Assembly (NCBI RefSeq): GCF_009827055.1 | Contig: NZ_WUMK01000004.1 | Coordinates: 434,001-498,000, forward strand | Source of the DNA: Shinella kummerowiae | GTDB taxonomy: Bacteria; Pseudomonadota; Alphaproteobacteria; Rhizobiales; Rhizobiaceae | DNA: 64,000 nucleotides | Reading direction: 5' to 3' | In this document: positions 26,638-34,998 of the stretch, one piece after another | Layout: each line of letters begins with the position of its first letter | How positions within the stretch are numbered: position 1 is the first letter of the stretch | Notes under the pieces: generated by a model | What the model was told of the DNA's origin: nothing | The model's database searches: none | The model's input: the letters and a program-made list of their open reading frames with translations, nothing else | Translations under genes and position numbers: made by a program

Positions 26638-26871
26638 ATGCCTATGTCACCCGGCGACATCGAAGACCTGATCAAATCCGGCATTCCCGGAGCAAAGGTG
26701 GTCATCCGCGATCTTGCCGGCGATGGCGACCACTATGCCGCCGAGGTCGTCGCGGAAGCCTTCCGCGGCAAGACCCGCGTGCAGCAGCACCAGATGGTCT
26801 ACGATGCGCTGAAGGGCAATATGGGGGGCGTCCTGCACGCCCTCGCCCTCCAGACCTCCATCCCGGAGTGA
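26638..26871 (+). CDS. BolA-family protein
   Basis: A 77-residue BolA-like protein. BolA proteins pair with CGFS glutaredoxins to form a [2Fe-2S] heterodimer used in iron sensing and cluster delivery. The family core is VVIRDLAGDGDHYAAEVVAE followed by the FRGKTRVQQHQMVYDALKG helix with the conserved histidine H51. The start at ATG 26638 has AAGGGAG 9 bases upstream; the open frame extends up into purL but is not BolA-like. grxD lies 435 bases downstream with one small gene between, matching the usual alphaproteobacterial purL-bolA-grxD order. Confidence 0.93.
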   Translation: MPMSPGDIEDLIKSGIPGAKVVIRDLAGDGDHYAAEVVAEAFRGKTRVQQHQMVYDALKGNMGGVLHALALQTSIPE

Positions 26872-26879
26872 CCTGAGCC

Positions 26880-27143
26880 ATGGCCGGCCTCCTCGACGAA
26901 CTCGTCTCCGGCGTGGTCGATGCAGCCCTGAAAGAGGTGCTGAAGAAGACCGGCGTGCGCAAGACAACGACGAAGCGCACGCGCCGCAGGACGACGACCC
27001 GCAAGAAAGCGTCCGGCGGCATCCTCGGTGATATCCTTGAAGCAGCGCTGAAGCCGGCGGCAAAGAAGCCGGCGCGGCGCCCGCGCAAGCAGGTCAGCCG
27101 TCGCCGCACGGCCGCAAGTCGCTCGCGCCAGCGCAGCCGCTAA
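26880..27143 (+). CDS. Small basic protein between bolA and grxD
   Basis: An 87-residue, very basic protein with no recognised domain. A helical start (MAGLLDELVSGVVDAALKEV) is followed by Thr/Arg/Lys runs (KRTRRRTTTRKK), a second helix (GILGDILEAALKPAA) and an Arg-rich tail. It resembles nucleic-acid-binding low-complexity proteins but that is not evidence of function. It starts 8 bases after bolA with a weak ribosome site. Being on the same strand and between conserved partners supports a real gene, though a spurious call is possible. Confidence 0.55.
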   Translation: MAGLLDELVSGVVDAALKEVLKKTGVRKTTTKRTRRRTTTRKKASGGILGDILEAALKPAAKKPARRPRKQVSRRRTAASRSRQRSR

Positions 27144-27306
27144 GCCGCCACAGCGGCGCGGCGATCGCGCAACAGCCCCTGAAATCCTAAGGCAACCCCT
27201 TGCGTTTTTTCCGAGGGCCTTCTGGCAATTCTCAGCCGGGGTTGTTATCTAGGGCGAACGGTTCATCGCATCGGCCCTTGACGCCGATTTGCTAGGGAAT
27301 ACTGCA

Positions 27307-27642
27307 ATGAGTGGCATCCACGATTTCATCGCCAACGAAGTGAAGACCAACGACGTCGTCCTGTTCCTCAAGGGCACGCCGGAATTCCCGCAGTGTGGGT
27401 TCTCCGGTCAGGTCGTTCAGATCCTCGACTATGTGGGTGTGGACTACAAGGGCATCAACGTGCTCGCCGACGCCGACATCCGCCAGGGCATCAAGGACTA
27501 TTCCAACTGGCCGACCATCCCGCAGCTTTATGTGAAGGGTGAGTTCGTCGGCGGTTGCGACATCGTGCGCGAGATGTTCCAGTCGGGCGAATTGCAGTCG
27601 CACCTTCAGGAACAGGGCATTTCGATCAAAGGCGCTGCCTGA
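27307..27642 (+). CDS. grxD: Monothiol glutaredoxin (Grx4/GrxD family)
   Basis: A 111-residue CGFS-type glutaredoxin that binds a [2Fe-2S] cluster with glutathione and hands it on, often paired with BolA. The active site is PQCGFSGQ with C30, preceded by [12 protein letters not shown] and followed by the GSH-binding [19 protein letters not shown]. The start at ATG 27307 fits the family; an upstream in-frame TTG at 27289 adds six residues. A strong hairpin terminator follows. Confidence 0.96.
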   Translation: MSGIHDFIANEVKTNDVVLFLKGTPEFPQCGFSGQVVQILDYVGVDYKGINVLADADIRQGIKDYSNWPTIPQLYVKGEFVGGCDIVREMFQSGELQSHLQEQGISIKGAA

Positions 27643-27674
27643 CGCTTTACGGTCTTCCGACCTCTAGCTTTTCA

Positions 27675-27700
27675 AAGGCGCCGCACCCCAGCGGCGCCTT
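27675..27700 (+). terminator. Terminator after grxD
   Basis: Perfect 10-bp stem (AAGGCGCCGC / GCGGCGCCTT) with a 6-base loop (ACCCCA), 32 bases after the grxD stop and 25 before the exporter start. The T-containing tail ATCTCTTT follows. It probably ends the purL-bolA-grxD transcript. Confidence 0.7.
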
Positions 27701-27725
27701 ATCTCTTTCATGGATTATAGTGATT

Positions 27726-28973
27726 ATGTCTGGACTTTCCCCTGAAGCTGCCCAGCGCCTCAAAGGCATGGGCAAGATAGAATTCATTGCGCTCATGGCC
27801 CTGTTGATGGCGCTCAATGCGCTCGCCATCGACATCATGCTGCCCGGCCTCCAGGAAATCGGCGCCAGCCTCGGCGTCGAGAACGAGAACCACCGGCAAT
27901 ACGTCATCTCCGCCTATCTGATCGGCTTCGCCTTCGCGCAGCTGCTCTACGGCCCGGTCTCCGACCGGTTCGGCCGGCGTGCGCCAATGTTCGTCGGACT
28001 GGGCATCTATGTCATCTCCTCGCTTGCCGCCATCCTCGTTCCGAGCTTTGCCGGGCTGCTCGTGCTGCGCTTCGTCCAGGGCATCGGCTCGGCGGCGATG
28101 CGCGTCATCACCGTCTCCATCGTCCGCGACATTTTTGGCGGGCGCGCGATGGCGGAAGTGATGTCGCTCATCATGATGGTCTTCATGGTCGTTCCCGTCA
28201 TGGCGCCCGGCGTCGGTCAGGTTGTCATGCTGTTCGGCGAATGGCATCTCATCTTCGTCTTCATGGCGGTGATGGCCGGCATCATCTGGGCCTGGATGTA
28301 CGTCCGCCTGCCGGAAACGCTGCATCCCGAAGACGTGCGGCCCTTCACGGTGCGCTCGGTTCTCGGAGGCTTCCGCATCGTCCTCACCGACCGCGTGGCG
28401 CTGTGCTACACGCTGGCGAGCACCTTCATCTTCGGCGCGCTGTTCGGCTTCATCAACTCCGCGCAGCAGATCTATGTCGGCATTTACGGGCTCGGCGTCT
28501 GGTTCCCCGTGGCCTTCGCCGCCGTCGCGGCCTTCATGGCGCTGTCGTCCTTCGTCAATGCGAAGCTCGTCGGCCAGTTCGGCATGCGGCGGCTGTCGCA
28601 TGGGGCGCTGCTCGGCTTCCTTGCGGTCAACACGCTGTGGCTGCTGCTGACGCTCTTCTGGCCGGGGCATGTGCCTTTCGCGATCTTCATCGTGCTGTTT
28701 GCGCTGTCGATGTTCCAGTTCGGCTGGATCGGCTCGAACTTCAACTCGCTTGCCATGGAGCCGCTCGGCCACGTCGCCGGCACGGCCTCCTCGGTGCTCG
28801 GCTTCATGGGCACCGCCGGCGGCACGATCATCGGCGCGATCATCGGCCAGTCGTTCAACGGCACGGCCCTGCCGCTGGTCATGGGCTTCTTCTCGCTCTC
28901 GATCATCGGCCTGATCTTCGTTTTGATCGCCGAACGCGGAAAGCTGTTCCAGCCGCACAACAAGGCGGTCTGA
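27726..28973 (+). CDS. MFS transporter, Bcr/CflA-type multidrug exporter
   Basis: A 415-residue inner-membrane protein with 12 predicted membrane segments. It begins with IEFIALMALLMALNALAIDI followed by the Bcr/CflA family feature LPGLQEIGASLGV. The MFS signature is LLYGPVSDRFGRRAPMFVGL between segments 2 and 3, and RFVQGIGSAAMRVITVSIVR is the segment-4 drug:proton antiporter-like motif. It probably expels drugs or small metabolites using the proton gradient; the substrate is unknown. The start is ATG 27726, preceded by the grxD terminator, so it likely has its own promoter or relies on read-through. Confidence 0.88.
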   Translation: MSGLSPEAAQRLKGMGKIEFIALMALLMALNALAIDIMLPGLQEIGASLGVENENHRQYVISAYLIGFAFAQLLYGPVSDRFGRRAPMFVGLGIYVISSLAAILVPSFAGLLVLRFVQGIGSAAMRVITVSIVRDIFGGRAMAEVMSLIMMVFMVVPVMAPGVGQVVMLFGEWHLIFVFMAVMAGIIWAWMYVRLPETLHPEDVRPFTVRSVLGGFRIVLTDRVALCYTLASTFIFGALFGFINSAQQIYVGIYGLGVWFPVAFAAVAAFMALSSFVNAKLVGQFGMRRLSHGALLGFLAVNTLWLLLTLFWPGHVPFAIFIVLFALSMFQFGWIGSNFNSLAMEPLGHVAGTASSVLGFMGTAGGTIIGAIIGQSFNGTALPLVMGFFSLSIIGLIFVLIAERGKLFQPHNKAV

Positions 28974-29030
28974 TGGTCGGCCCGAGGAAGCAAGCCCTCC
29001 TCAAACCTACGGCTTGAGAAACCCGCCGTA

Positions 29031-29136
29031 CCTCTCCTCCGTCATCCTCGGGCTTGACCCGAGGATCCATGCCACAAGTGAGGGCGTGCGTTGGGGGTGG
29101 ATCCTCGGGTCAAGCCCGAGGACGACGGAGGAGAGG
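29031..29136. repeat. Long palindromic intergenic repeat
   Basis: Two 39-bp arms (29031-29069 and 29098-29136) are inverted copies with a single mismatch, separated by a 28-base centre. Each arm holds its own smaller hairpin CCTCGGG-CTTGA-CCCGAGG. The core words (CTCGGGCTTGACCCGAGGAT) are, from memory, frequent in Rhizobiales and other alphaproteobacterial intergenic regions. No coding sequence is present. It lies between the MFS gene and a terminator. Confidence 0.8.
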
Positions 29137-29147
29137 TTAGTAGACAA

Positions 29148-29181
29148 AAAAGACCCGGTTGCGGATGCAGCCGGGTCTTTT
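29148..29181. terminator. Bidirectional terminator between MFS and inositol monophosphatase genes
   Basis: Perfect 11-bp stem (AAAAGACCCGG / CCGGGTCTTTT) with a 12-base loop. A and T runs at both ends suit the two converging genes. Confidence 0.8.
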
Positions 29182-29198
29182 GCTTTGTGGATAAAACC

Positions 29199-30020
29199 TC
29201 AGTCGACGAAGACTTCGCGGCGCAGCATGTCCCAGCTATCCTTGTCCGGCGCGACCAGCAGGCCACCCTCGACATGGTGCGGCTTGTAGGCCGAGCCGTC
29301 GAAGCGGGCGGCGTAGGCGCCGGCTTCCTGCGCGATCAGCGTGCCGGCGAGGTGATCCCACGGCATCAGCTTGTTGTACATCAGGTAATGCAGATGACCG
29401 CCGGCCAGGGTGCGGTACTCGTGCGCCGCGCACCGATAGTTCGAGACGAAGGCGACCTGCGCCAGGTTCGCCAGGATGCGCGCGCGGCGCTCGCGATCGA
29501 GGAAGCTGGTGGAGGCCATGCCGGTCATCGCTTCCAGCGGGGCGGCACCGCGCGCCTTGAGCCGGACGGCCGGGCGGTGATCGCCGGTCTGCCAGGCGCC
29601 GCCGCCCTTTTCCGCCATCACGAAATCATCGCCCATCGGGTCGTAGATGATGCCGCCCACGGTCTCGCCACCGGAGACAATGGCCGCCATGACGCCGAAC
29701 AGCGGCACGCCGGCGGCAAAATTGAAGGTGCCGTCGATCGGATCGACGACGATGGCCGTTTCGGCATCGCCAAGCTTCGACAGCAGGGCCGGATCGGCGG
29801 CGACCGATTCCTCGCCGACGAACAGCACGCCCGGGAACTGCGCGGCCACTTCGCGCTTGATGAAACGTTCCGCCGCCTCGTCGGCAACCGTCACGAGGTC
29901 GTTGGCGTCCGCCTTGGTCTGGACGTCGCCTTTTGCGAGCGCGCGAAAGCGCGGGCGGATTTCGACCTCGGCCGCCTGTGCAAGCACGAGCGCCAGGGCA
30001 TTGATGTCAATCGTCGTCAT
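29199..30020 (-). CDS. Inositol monophosphatase family protein
   Basis: A 273-residue Mg-dependent phosphatase of the IMPase/SuhB superfamily. Motif 1 is VDPIDGTFN (D93, D96), the upstream acid pair is GEES (E70, E71), and the third metal site is [11 protein letters not shown]. The active site is complete. Substrates in this family include inositol phosphate, histidinol phosphate and sugar bisphosphates; this cannot be decided here. The coding region overlaps the 3' end of ttcA by 14 bases, so the two are likely co-translated. Confidence 0.88.
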   Translation of the reverse strand: MTTIDINALALVLAQAAEVEIRPRFRALAKGDVQTKADANDLVTVADEAAERFIKREVAAQFPGVLFVGEESVAADPALLSKLGDAETAIVVDPIDGTFNFAAGVPLFGVMAAIVSGGETVGGIIYDPMGDDFVMAEKGGGAWQTGDHRPAVRLKARGAAPLEAMTGMASTSFLDRERRARILANLAQVAFVSNYRCAAHEYRTLAGGHLHYLMYNKLMPWDHLAGTLIAQEAGAYAARFDGSAYKPHHVEGGLLVAPDKDSWDMLRREVFVD

Positions 30021-30876
30021 GGGGCCTTACCGTTTCGAGGGAAGAGAAATCGAAAAGCTTCGGGTCGAGAAGATGGGACGGATTGGTATGGCCGAGCGCG
30101 CGCAGCATGGCGTCCTTGCGGCCCGGCATGCGCGTTTCGATATCGGCCAGCATCGCCTTCATCGCGTTGCGCTGGAGGCCGTCCTGCGAGCCACAGAGGT
30201 CGCAGGGGATGATCGGGAACTGCATGGCAATCGCGAACTTCGCCAGATCGTCCTCGGCCGCATAGGCGAGCGGCCGCAGCACCATCAGGTCGCCTTCGTC
30301 GTTCAGGAGCTTCGGCGGCATGGCGGCCAGTCGCCCGCCATGGAAGAAGTTCATGAAGAAGGTTTCGAGAATGTCTTCCCGGTGATGACCGAGCACCAGC
30401 GCATCGCAGCCCTCCTCCCGGGCGATGCGATAGAGATTGCCGCGCCTGAGACGCGAGCAGAGCGAACAATAGGTCGCCCCCGCCGGCACCTTCTCCTTCA
30501 CGATGGAATAGGTGTCGCGGTATTCGATGCGGTGTTTGACGCCGATCGATTTCAGATATTCGGGCAGGATATGTTTTGGAAAATTCGGCTGGCCCTGGTC
30601 GAGATTGCAGGCAACCAGCTCGACCGGCAGCAGGCCGCGCCATTGCAGGTCCATCAGAAGCGCAAGCAGGCCGTAGCTGTCCTTGCCGCCGGAGACGCCG
30701 ACGAGCCAGCGCTTCTGGCCCTTCAGCATGGAAAAATCGTCCATCGCCTGCCGCACCTGCCGGAGCAGGCGCTTGCGCAGCTTGTTGAACGACACGCTGG
30801 AAGGCGCATCCGCGAAGAGCGGATGGCGGCCATCGTCCGGAGTGTCGTCGTCGGTTTCCGCGAATGCCAAGGTCAT
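30007..30876 (-). CDS. ttcA: tRNA 2-thiocytidine biosynthesis protein TtcA
   Basis: ATP-dependent enzyme that adds sulfur to cytidine 32 of tRNAs. The 289-residue protein has the PP-loop SGGKDS (62-67) for AMP transfer, and cysteine pairs CSLC (C137, C140) and CDLC (C225, C228) that carry the iron-sulfur cluster typical of TtcA. The [20 protein letters not shown] stretch is also characteristic. It is 31 bases downstream of glutaminase on the same strand and overlaps the IMPase gene. Confidence 0.93.
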   Translation of the reverse strand: MTLAFAETDDDTPDDGRHPLFADAPSSVSFNKLRKRLLRQVRQAMDDFSMLKGQKRWLVGVSGGKDSYGLLALLMDLQWRGLLPVELVACNLDQGQPNFPKHILPEYLKSIGVKHRIEYRDTYSIVKEKVPAGATYCSLCSRLRRGNLYRIAREEGCDALVLGHHREDILETFFMNFFHGGRLAAMPPKLLNDEGDLMVLRPLAYAAEDDLAKFAIAMQFPIIPCDLCGSQDGLQRNAMKAMLADIETRMPGRKDAMLRALGHTNPSHLLDPKLFDFSSLETVRPHDDD

Positions 30877-30907
30877 GGGCCTGCAATGCCCCGAACCGGC
30901 GGCACAA

Positions 30908-31834
30908 TCAAGCCCCGAAGACCGACCAGCCGGTGCGCGCCGCCAGCATTTCCAGCGCCAGCGAGCCGATCAGCGAATTGCCATTGTCGTTGAGGCCGGG
31001 CGACCAGACGGCAACGGACGCCTTTCCGGGCGCAACGGCCAGAATCCCGCCGCCGACGCCGCTCTTGCCGGGCAGGCCGACGCGATAGGCGAAATCGCCG
31101 GAACCATCATAGTGCCCGCAGGTCAGCATCAATGCGTTGATACGCCGCGCCCGAAGATGCGAGACGACGCGGTGGCCGGTCAGCGGGTTGGTGCCGCTGT
31201 TGGCGAGAAACAGCCCCGCCTTGGCAAGCTGCCGGCAGCTCATGGCGAGCGCGCATTGGTGGAAATAGACGCCAAGCACCAGTTCGGCCGCGTGATCGAG
31301 TTTTCCGAAGGAGCGCATGAAATTGGCGAGCGCGAAATTGCGAAAACCCGTCGCCTGCTCGGAGCGCGCCACCGACTGGTCGATGATGATGTCGTCTTCA
31401 TCCGCCAGATAGCGCAGGAACCGCACGATCTCGCCGATCGCCTCCTTCGGCGTATGGCCGGCCAGCACGAGGTCGGTGATGGCGATGGCGCCGGCATTGA
31501 TGAAAGGATTGCGCGGGATCCCGCCCTCCTGCTCCAGCTGGACGATGGAGTTGAACGCAGAACCGGACGGCTCGCGGCCAACGCGCTTCCAGATCGATTC
31601 GCCGTGCTTGCCGAGCGCCAGCGTCAGCGTGAAAACCTTGGAAATGCTCTGGATGGAGAACGGTTCTTCCGCATCGCCGACGAGATGCACGTCGCCATCG
31701 ACCGTCACCACGGCCATGCCGAATTTTTCGGGATCCACATGGGCGAGTTGGGGAATGTAGTTCGCCACCTTGCCCTCGCCGCGCCGCGGCGACAGCGTGG
31801 CGTGGATGTCTTCGATGATGCCCTGCAGATCCAT
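30908..31834 (-). CDS. glsA: Glutaminase
   Basis: Hydrolyses glutamine to glutamate and ammonia; serine-dependent beta-lactamase-like fold, 308 residues. The catalytic S-x-x-K is QSISKVF (S63, K66), followed by a tyrosine and Asn-containing region [16 protein letters not shown] and a late [20 protein letters not shown] stretch, all typical of GlsA/YbaS. The gene lies downstream of rpsD, separated by a strong terminator, and upstream of ttcA. Related proteins help acid tolerance in gammaproteobacteria; role here not shown. Confidence 0.92.
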   Translation of the reverse strand: MDLQGIIEDIHATLSPRRGEGKVANYIPQLAHVDPEKFGMAVVTVDGDVHLVGDAEEPFSIQSISKVFTLTLALGKHGESIWKRVGREPSGSAFNSIVQLEQEGGIPRNPFINAGAIAITDLVLAGHTPKEAIGEIVRFLRYLADEDDIIIDQSVARSEQATGFRNFALANFMRSFGKLDHAAELVLGVYFHQCALAMSCRQLAKAGLFLANSGTNPLTGHRVVSHLRARRINALMLTCGHYDGSGDFAYRVGLPGKSGVGGGILAVAPGKASVAVWSPGLNDNGNSLIGSLALEMLAARTGWSVFGA

Positions 31835-31853
31835 CCGTCATTTTCCCCAAAGA

Positions 31854-31881
31854 AAAAGCCGCCAATTTCTTGGCGGCTTTT
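31854..31881 (-). terminator. Terminator after rpsD
   Basis: Perfect 12-bp stem (AAAAGCCGCCAA / TTGGCGGCTTTT) with a 4-base loop, 28 bases after the rpsD stop and 19 bases before glsA on the minus strand, ending in a T tract. Confidence 0.85.
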
Positions 31882-31909
31882 CCAGATTGCGCAAGGTGTC
31901 GACCGCGAA

Positions 31910-32527
31910 TTAACGCGAGTAGAATTCGACGACCAGGTGCGGTTCCATGACGACGGCATACGGCACGTCGGAGAGAACCGGGATGCGAACGAAGGTGGCG
32001 ACCATCTTGTTGTGATCGACTTCGATGTAGTCCGGAACGTCGCGCTCAGCGAGGCCAACGGATTCAAGAACCGTGACGAGCTGCTTGGACTTTTCCTTGA
32101 CTTCGATGACGTCGCCCGGCTTGCAACGGTAGGAACCGATGTTGACGCGCACACCGTTGACCTTGACGTGGCCGTGGTTGACGAACTGACGGGCAGCGAA
32201 GACCGTCGGAACGAACTTGGCGCGGTAGACGATCGCGTCCAGACGCGATTCGAGCAGGCCGATCAGGTTTTCTGGGGTGTCGCCCTTGCGGCGCTCGGCT
32301 TCAGCGAAGATCGCGCGGAACTGCTTCTCGCGGATATCGCCATAGTAGCCCTTCAGCTTCTGCTTGGCGCGGAGCTGAACACCGAAGTCCGAAAGCTTGG
32401 ACTTGCGGCGCTGGCCGTGCTGGCCCGGGCCGTATTCGCGGCGGTTGACCGGGGACTTCGGACGGCCCCAGATGTTTTCGCCCATACGGCGGTCGATTTT
32501 GTACTTGGATGCAGCGCGCTTGCTCAT
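31910..32527 (-). CDS. rpsD: 30S ribosomal protein S4
   Basis: Primary 16S rRNA-binding protein that starts 30S assembly, 205 residues, the standard length. Start [20 protein letters not shown]; the S4 RNA-binding domain includes [20 protein letters not shown] and [14 protein letters not shown]. The start at ATG 32527 has GAGG 7 bases upstream; the frame is open 50 more codons but not S4-like. It stands alone, as in Rhizobiaceae, and is served by a strong promoter with a leader of about 160 bases. Confidence 0.97.
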   Translation of the reverse strand: MSKRAASKYKIDRRMGENIWGRPKSPVNRREYGPGQHGQRRKSKLSDFGVQLRAKQKLKGYYGDIREKQFRAIFAEAERRKGDTPENLIGLLESRLDAIVYRAKFVPTVFAARQFVNHGHVKVNGVRVNIGSYRCKPGDVIEVKEKSKQLVTVLESVGLAERDVPDYIEVDHNKMVATFVRIPVLSDVPYAVVMEPHLVVEFYSR

Positions 32528-32698
32528 CGCATTTCCTCTAAGTCTTGTTATGGCCTGCCCGTTGCCGGACCGGCTCAAGGAAACACGCCCTCCTCTGAAC
32601 CTTTTCGAGGCTCCGACAGGCTTCTCACGATCGCGACCGGAGAATCCACGGGACATGTCAAATGAAACACCGGACATTTCTGCCCGGCGTTGGCGGGG

Positions 32699-32727
32699 TC
32701 ATTAGGCGAGTTTTACAAAACTGTCAA
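32699..32727 (-). promoter_or_regulatory. Strong sigma-70 promoter upstream of rpsD
   Basis: On the minus strand TTGACA and TAATGA are separated by exactly 17 bases. The -35 is perfect and the -10 matches the consensus at 4 of 6. Transcription would begin near 32690, leaving a leader of about 160 bases before the rpsD ATG that could hold an S4-responsive structure. Confidence 0.65.
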
Positions 32728-32750
32728 CGAACAAAGCCCGGAAAATCGGC

Positions 32751-34262
32751 CTATTCCGCCGCATCGCGGTGGGAATCGGCAAGATCCGGCCCGTTGGCAT
32801 CGCCCGGCAGCGTCTCGCAGCCGAGATCCGGGAAGGCGACGATGCGGTGGCCGGCGAGATCGCTATGCACCACGACCAGCCCCTGCTCCTCGAAATAGCC
32901 GAGCAAGCGGCGCGCCCGGCGGGCCGAATGCGTGCCATAGGCGCGCGCGATGCGCGCGTCCGATGGGCAGGCCAGCCCGCGCACCGCGGCTTGCGCGACC
33001 AACAGGAACACGCCCTGCAAATCCTCGGTGACGTTGCGCGACAGCTCGAGCGCCCTGCCCCAGATCTCTGTCGCCGCCGTCTCGGCATCGACGCCGGAGC
33101 GTGCCACCGCCATCTTGCGGCGGAAGGCCGGCAGCGACAGCGGTGCACCCGGCACGCGGCGGATGCGGCAGCGCACGAGGAAGTCCTGGAACAGTTCCGC
33201 ATCGGCGCGGAAGGCGGCTTCCGGGTTGCTGAGGATTTCGGCGAGCGCCTGATCAAGCAGGCCTTCGCGCTCCTCGGCGGAAATTTCCGGCGCGGGCGCC
33301 TTTGTTTCCGTCTGCACCGGTTCGGGGCGTGCGCGCGACAGTTCGGCAAGGATATCCGTCGTCGGACGCGGCGCGGGCGGCGCGCGGCGCACCAGCGGAC
33401 GGGTAAACTCTTCGGGATCGGGCGTGAAGATCAGGTCTTCGACATCCTGCGGCGCATCCGGCAGCGGCATCAGCTTGGGACTGGTCGAGCGGGCGGAGGT
33501 TTCCACCGCGCCGATGGTCACCGGCAACGGTCGGCGCGACAGCGCGGGCCCCAGCGCCACGAAGGAACCGCGCGGCAGGTCGCGGAACATTTCCGCCTGC
33601 CGACGATCGAGGCCGAGCAGATCGGCGGCGCGCGCCATGTCGATATCGAGAAAGGTGCGGCCCATCAGGAAGTTCGAGGCCTCGGCCGCAACGTTCTTGG
33701 CGAGCTTGGCAAGGCGCTGCGTGGCGATGACGCCGGCAAGGCCGCGTTTACGGCCACGGCACATCAGGTTGGTCATCGCGCCGAGCGAGAGTTTTCGCGC
33801 CTCTTCCGAGACCTCGCCGCTGACCGCAGGCGCAAAGAGCTGCGCCTCGTCGACGACGACGAGCACCGGATACCAGTAGTCACGGTCGGCATCGAACATG
33901 GCGTTGAGAAAAATGCCGGCCGCGCGCATCTGCTCGTCGGCCTCAAGGCCTTCCAGCGAGAGTACACAGGACACACGGTGCTGGCGGATGCGGGTCGCGA
34001 TGCCGACCAGTTCCGCTTCCGTGCGCTGTCCATCGACCACGACATGGCCGAAGCGATCGGACAGCGTGACGAAATCACCCTCGGGATCGATGATGACCTG
34101 CTGCACCCAGGGCGCCGACTGTTCGAGCAGGCGGCGCAGAAGATGCGACTTGCCCGAGCCCGAATTGCCCTGCACCAGCAGGCGCGTCGCCAAGAGTTCC
34201 TCGATATCGAGCTTGGCCGGTGCGCCGCCCTGCACCGTTCCCATGTCGATGCCGACCTTCAT
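32751..34262 (-). CDS. HerA/DUF87-type ATP-binding protein
   Basis: A 503-residue P-loop ATPase resembling the HerA-FtsK superfamily. Walker A is GNSGSGKS (32-39) and Walker B is VLVVVDEAQLF near 132-142; a sensor-like VIATQRLAKL and an arginine in SRRPLPVTIG follow. The C-terminal 150 residues are a separate helical region without a recognised domain, joined by a proline-rich linker (RRAPPAPRPTT). HerA proteins act as hexameric DNA pumps in repair or defence; here no nuclease (NurA) is adjacent and the role is unknown. Start is ATG 34262. It is the gene directly upstream of the rpsD promoter. Confidence 0.83.
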   Translation of the reverse strand: MKVGIDMGTVQGGAPAKLDIEELLATRLLVQGNSGSGKSHLLRRLLEQSAPWVQQVIIDPEGDFVTLSDRFGHVVVDGQRTEAELVGIATRIRQHRVSCVLSLEGLEADEQMRAAGIFLNAMFDADRDYWYPVLVVVDEAQLFAPAVSGEVSEEARKLSLGAMTNLMCRGRKRGLAGVIATQRLAKLAKNVAAEASNFLMGRTFLDIDMARAADLLGLDRRQAEMFRDLPRGSFVALGPALSRRPLPVTIGAVETSARSTSPKLMPLPDAPQDVEDLIFTPDPEEFTRPLVRRAPPAPRPTTDILAELSRARPEPVQTETKAPAPEISAEEREGLLDQALAEILSNPEAAFRADAELFQDFLVRCRIRRVPGAPLSLPAFRRKMAVARSGVDAETAATEIWGRALELSRNVTEDLQGVFLLVAQAAVRGLACPSDARIARAYGTHSARRARRLLGYFEEQGLVVVHSDLAGHRIVAFPDLGCETLPGDANGPDLADSHRDAAE

Positions 34263-34380
34263 GCCGTTCCTCGTTGCTGTAATTCATGATTCGCCCGACC
34301 GCCACCGGGCAACCGGAGAGCCCTAACACGAAATGAACGCCCGTCACGACCCGCTTTGGAAAAACCCACAGGGTTCTCGC

Positions 34381-34668
34381 TCAGGCGGCCTTGTCATCCA
34401 GTGGCTGAATTACGGGCTGATCGCGCTGCATGGCCGCTGCCAGATCGAAATTGGACTGCATGGAGAGCCAAGCACGCGCCGTGCCGACGCCAGCCCGCTC
34501 CAGTCGCAGGGCCAAATCCGGGCTGACGGCCGCACGGCCGTTGAGCACACGGGAAAGCGCCACCCGCGACATGCCGAGGCGACCGGCAGCATCCGTCACC
34601 GAAAGGCCTAGCGGCTGAAGCACATCTTCACGGAGCAGTGCGCCGGGATGCGGTGGAATTTTCATCAT
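34381..34668 (-). CDS. higA: HigA-type antitoxin with XRE helix-turn-helix
   Basis: A 95-residue antitoxin that neutralises HigB and represses the operon. The family start KIPPHPGALLREDVLQPLGL is followed by the helix-turn-helix (LSVTDAAGRLGMSRVALSRV) and a C-terminal segment RAWLSMQSNFDLAAAMQ. Double ATG at the start; the upstream one (34668) is chosen because GAGAGG lies 9 bases before it. It begins 13 bases after the toxin stop, so the order is toxin first, as usual for higBA. Confidence 0.88.
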   Translation of the reverse strand: MMKIPPHPGALLREDVLQPLGLSVTDAAGRLGMSRVALSRVLNGRAAVSPDLALRLERAGVGTARAWLSMQSNFDLAAAMQRDQPVIQPLDDKAA

Positions 34669-34681
34669 AACCACGGTCCTC

Positions 34682-34960
34682 TCAATGATAGTCTTGGTAA
34701 TCGACCAATTCGACGTCGGCTCCAACGAAGCGGAAGGTCACCCGCCAGTTTCCGTTCACCCAGATCGACCAATGCCCCTTCTTATCGCCTTTGAGAGGAT
34801 GGAGCTTGAAACCGGGCAGGTTCACATCCGCAGGATCGCTTGTGACATCGAGCAGGCCGAGGATACGACCAAGCTTCGCGGCATGTGCAGCCTGAATCCC
34901 TTTCGTCGAGCCCGTGCGATACAGGAGTTCCAATCCCTTGTGTCGGAAGCTGACGATCAT
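34682..34960 (-). CDS. higB: HigB/RelE-superfamily mRNA interferase toxin
   Basis: A 92-residue toxin that cleaves mRNA in the ribosome in the known HigB family. Start MIVSFRHKGLELLYRTGSTK; the family core DVTSDPADVNLPGFKLHPLK, then WSIWVNGNWRVTFRFVGADV with the catalytic-site strand, and the C-terminal VDYQDYH. It ends in the expected aromatic/His residues and looks intact. No Shine-Dalgarno site is visible before the ATG, and the operator abuts it, so the mRNA may be nearly leaderless. Confidence 0.87.
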   Translation of the reverse strand: MIVSFRHKGLELLYRTGSTKGIQAAHAAKLGRILGLLDVTSDPADVNLPGFKLHPLKGDKKGHWSIWVNGNWRVTFRFVGADVELVDYQDYH

Positions 34961-34967
34961 GACGCAC

Positions 34968-34993
34968 TGTATCGCGTACCGATACGCGATACA
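34968..34993 (-). promoter_or_regulatory. Palindromic operator and promoter of higBA
   Basis: Perfect 11-bp inverted repeat TGTATCGCGTA-CCGA-TACGCGATACA just upstream of higB. On the minus strand the left arm gives a TTGTAT -35-like box and the right arm GATACA as -10, with 15 bases between. HigA binding here would shut off its own operon. Sequence is direct; repressor identity is inferred. Confidence 0.75.
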
Positions 34994-34998
34994 AGCCG

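Noticed and set aside
24237-26705. Long minus-strand open frame over purL
   Set aside because: It is the complementary-strand shadow of a strongly coding GC-rich gene; its composition (Arg/Asp/Gly rich, no family) and lack of ribosome site argue against it.
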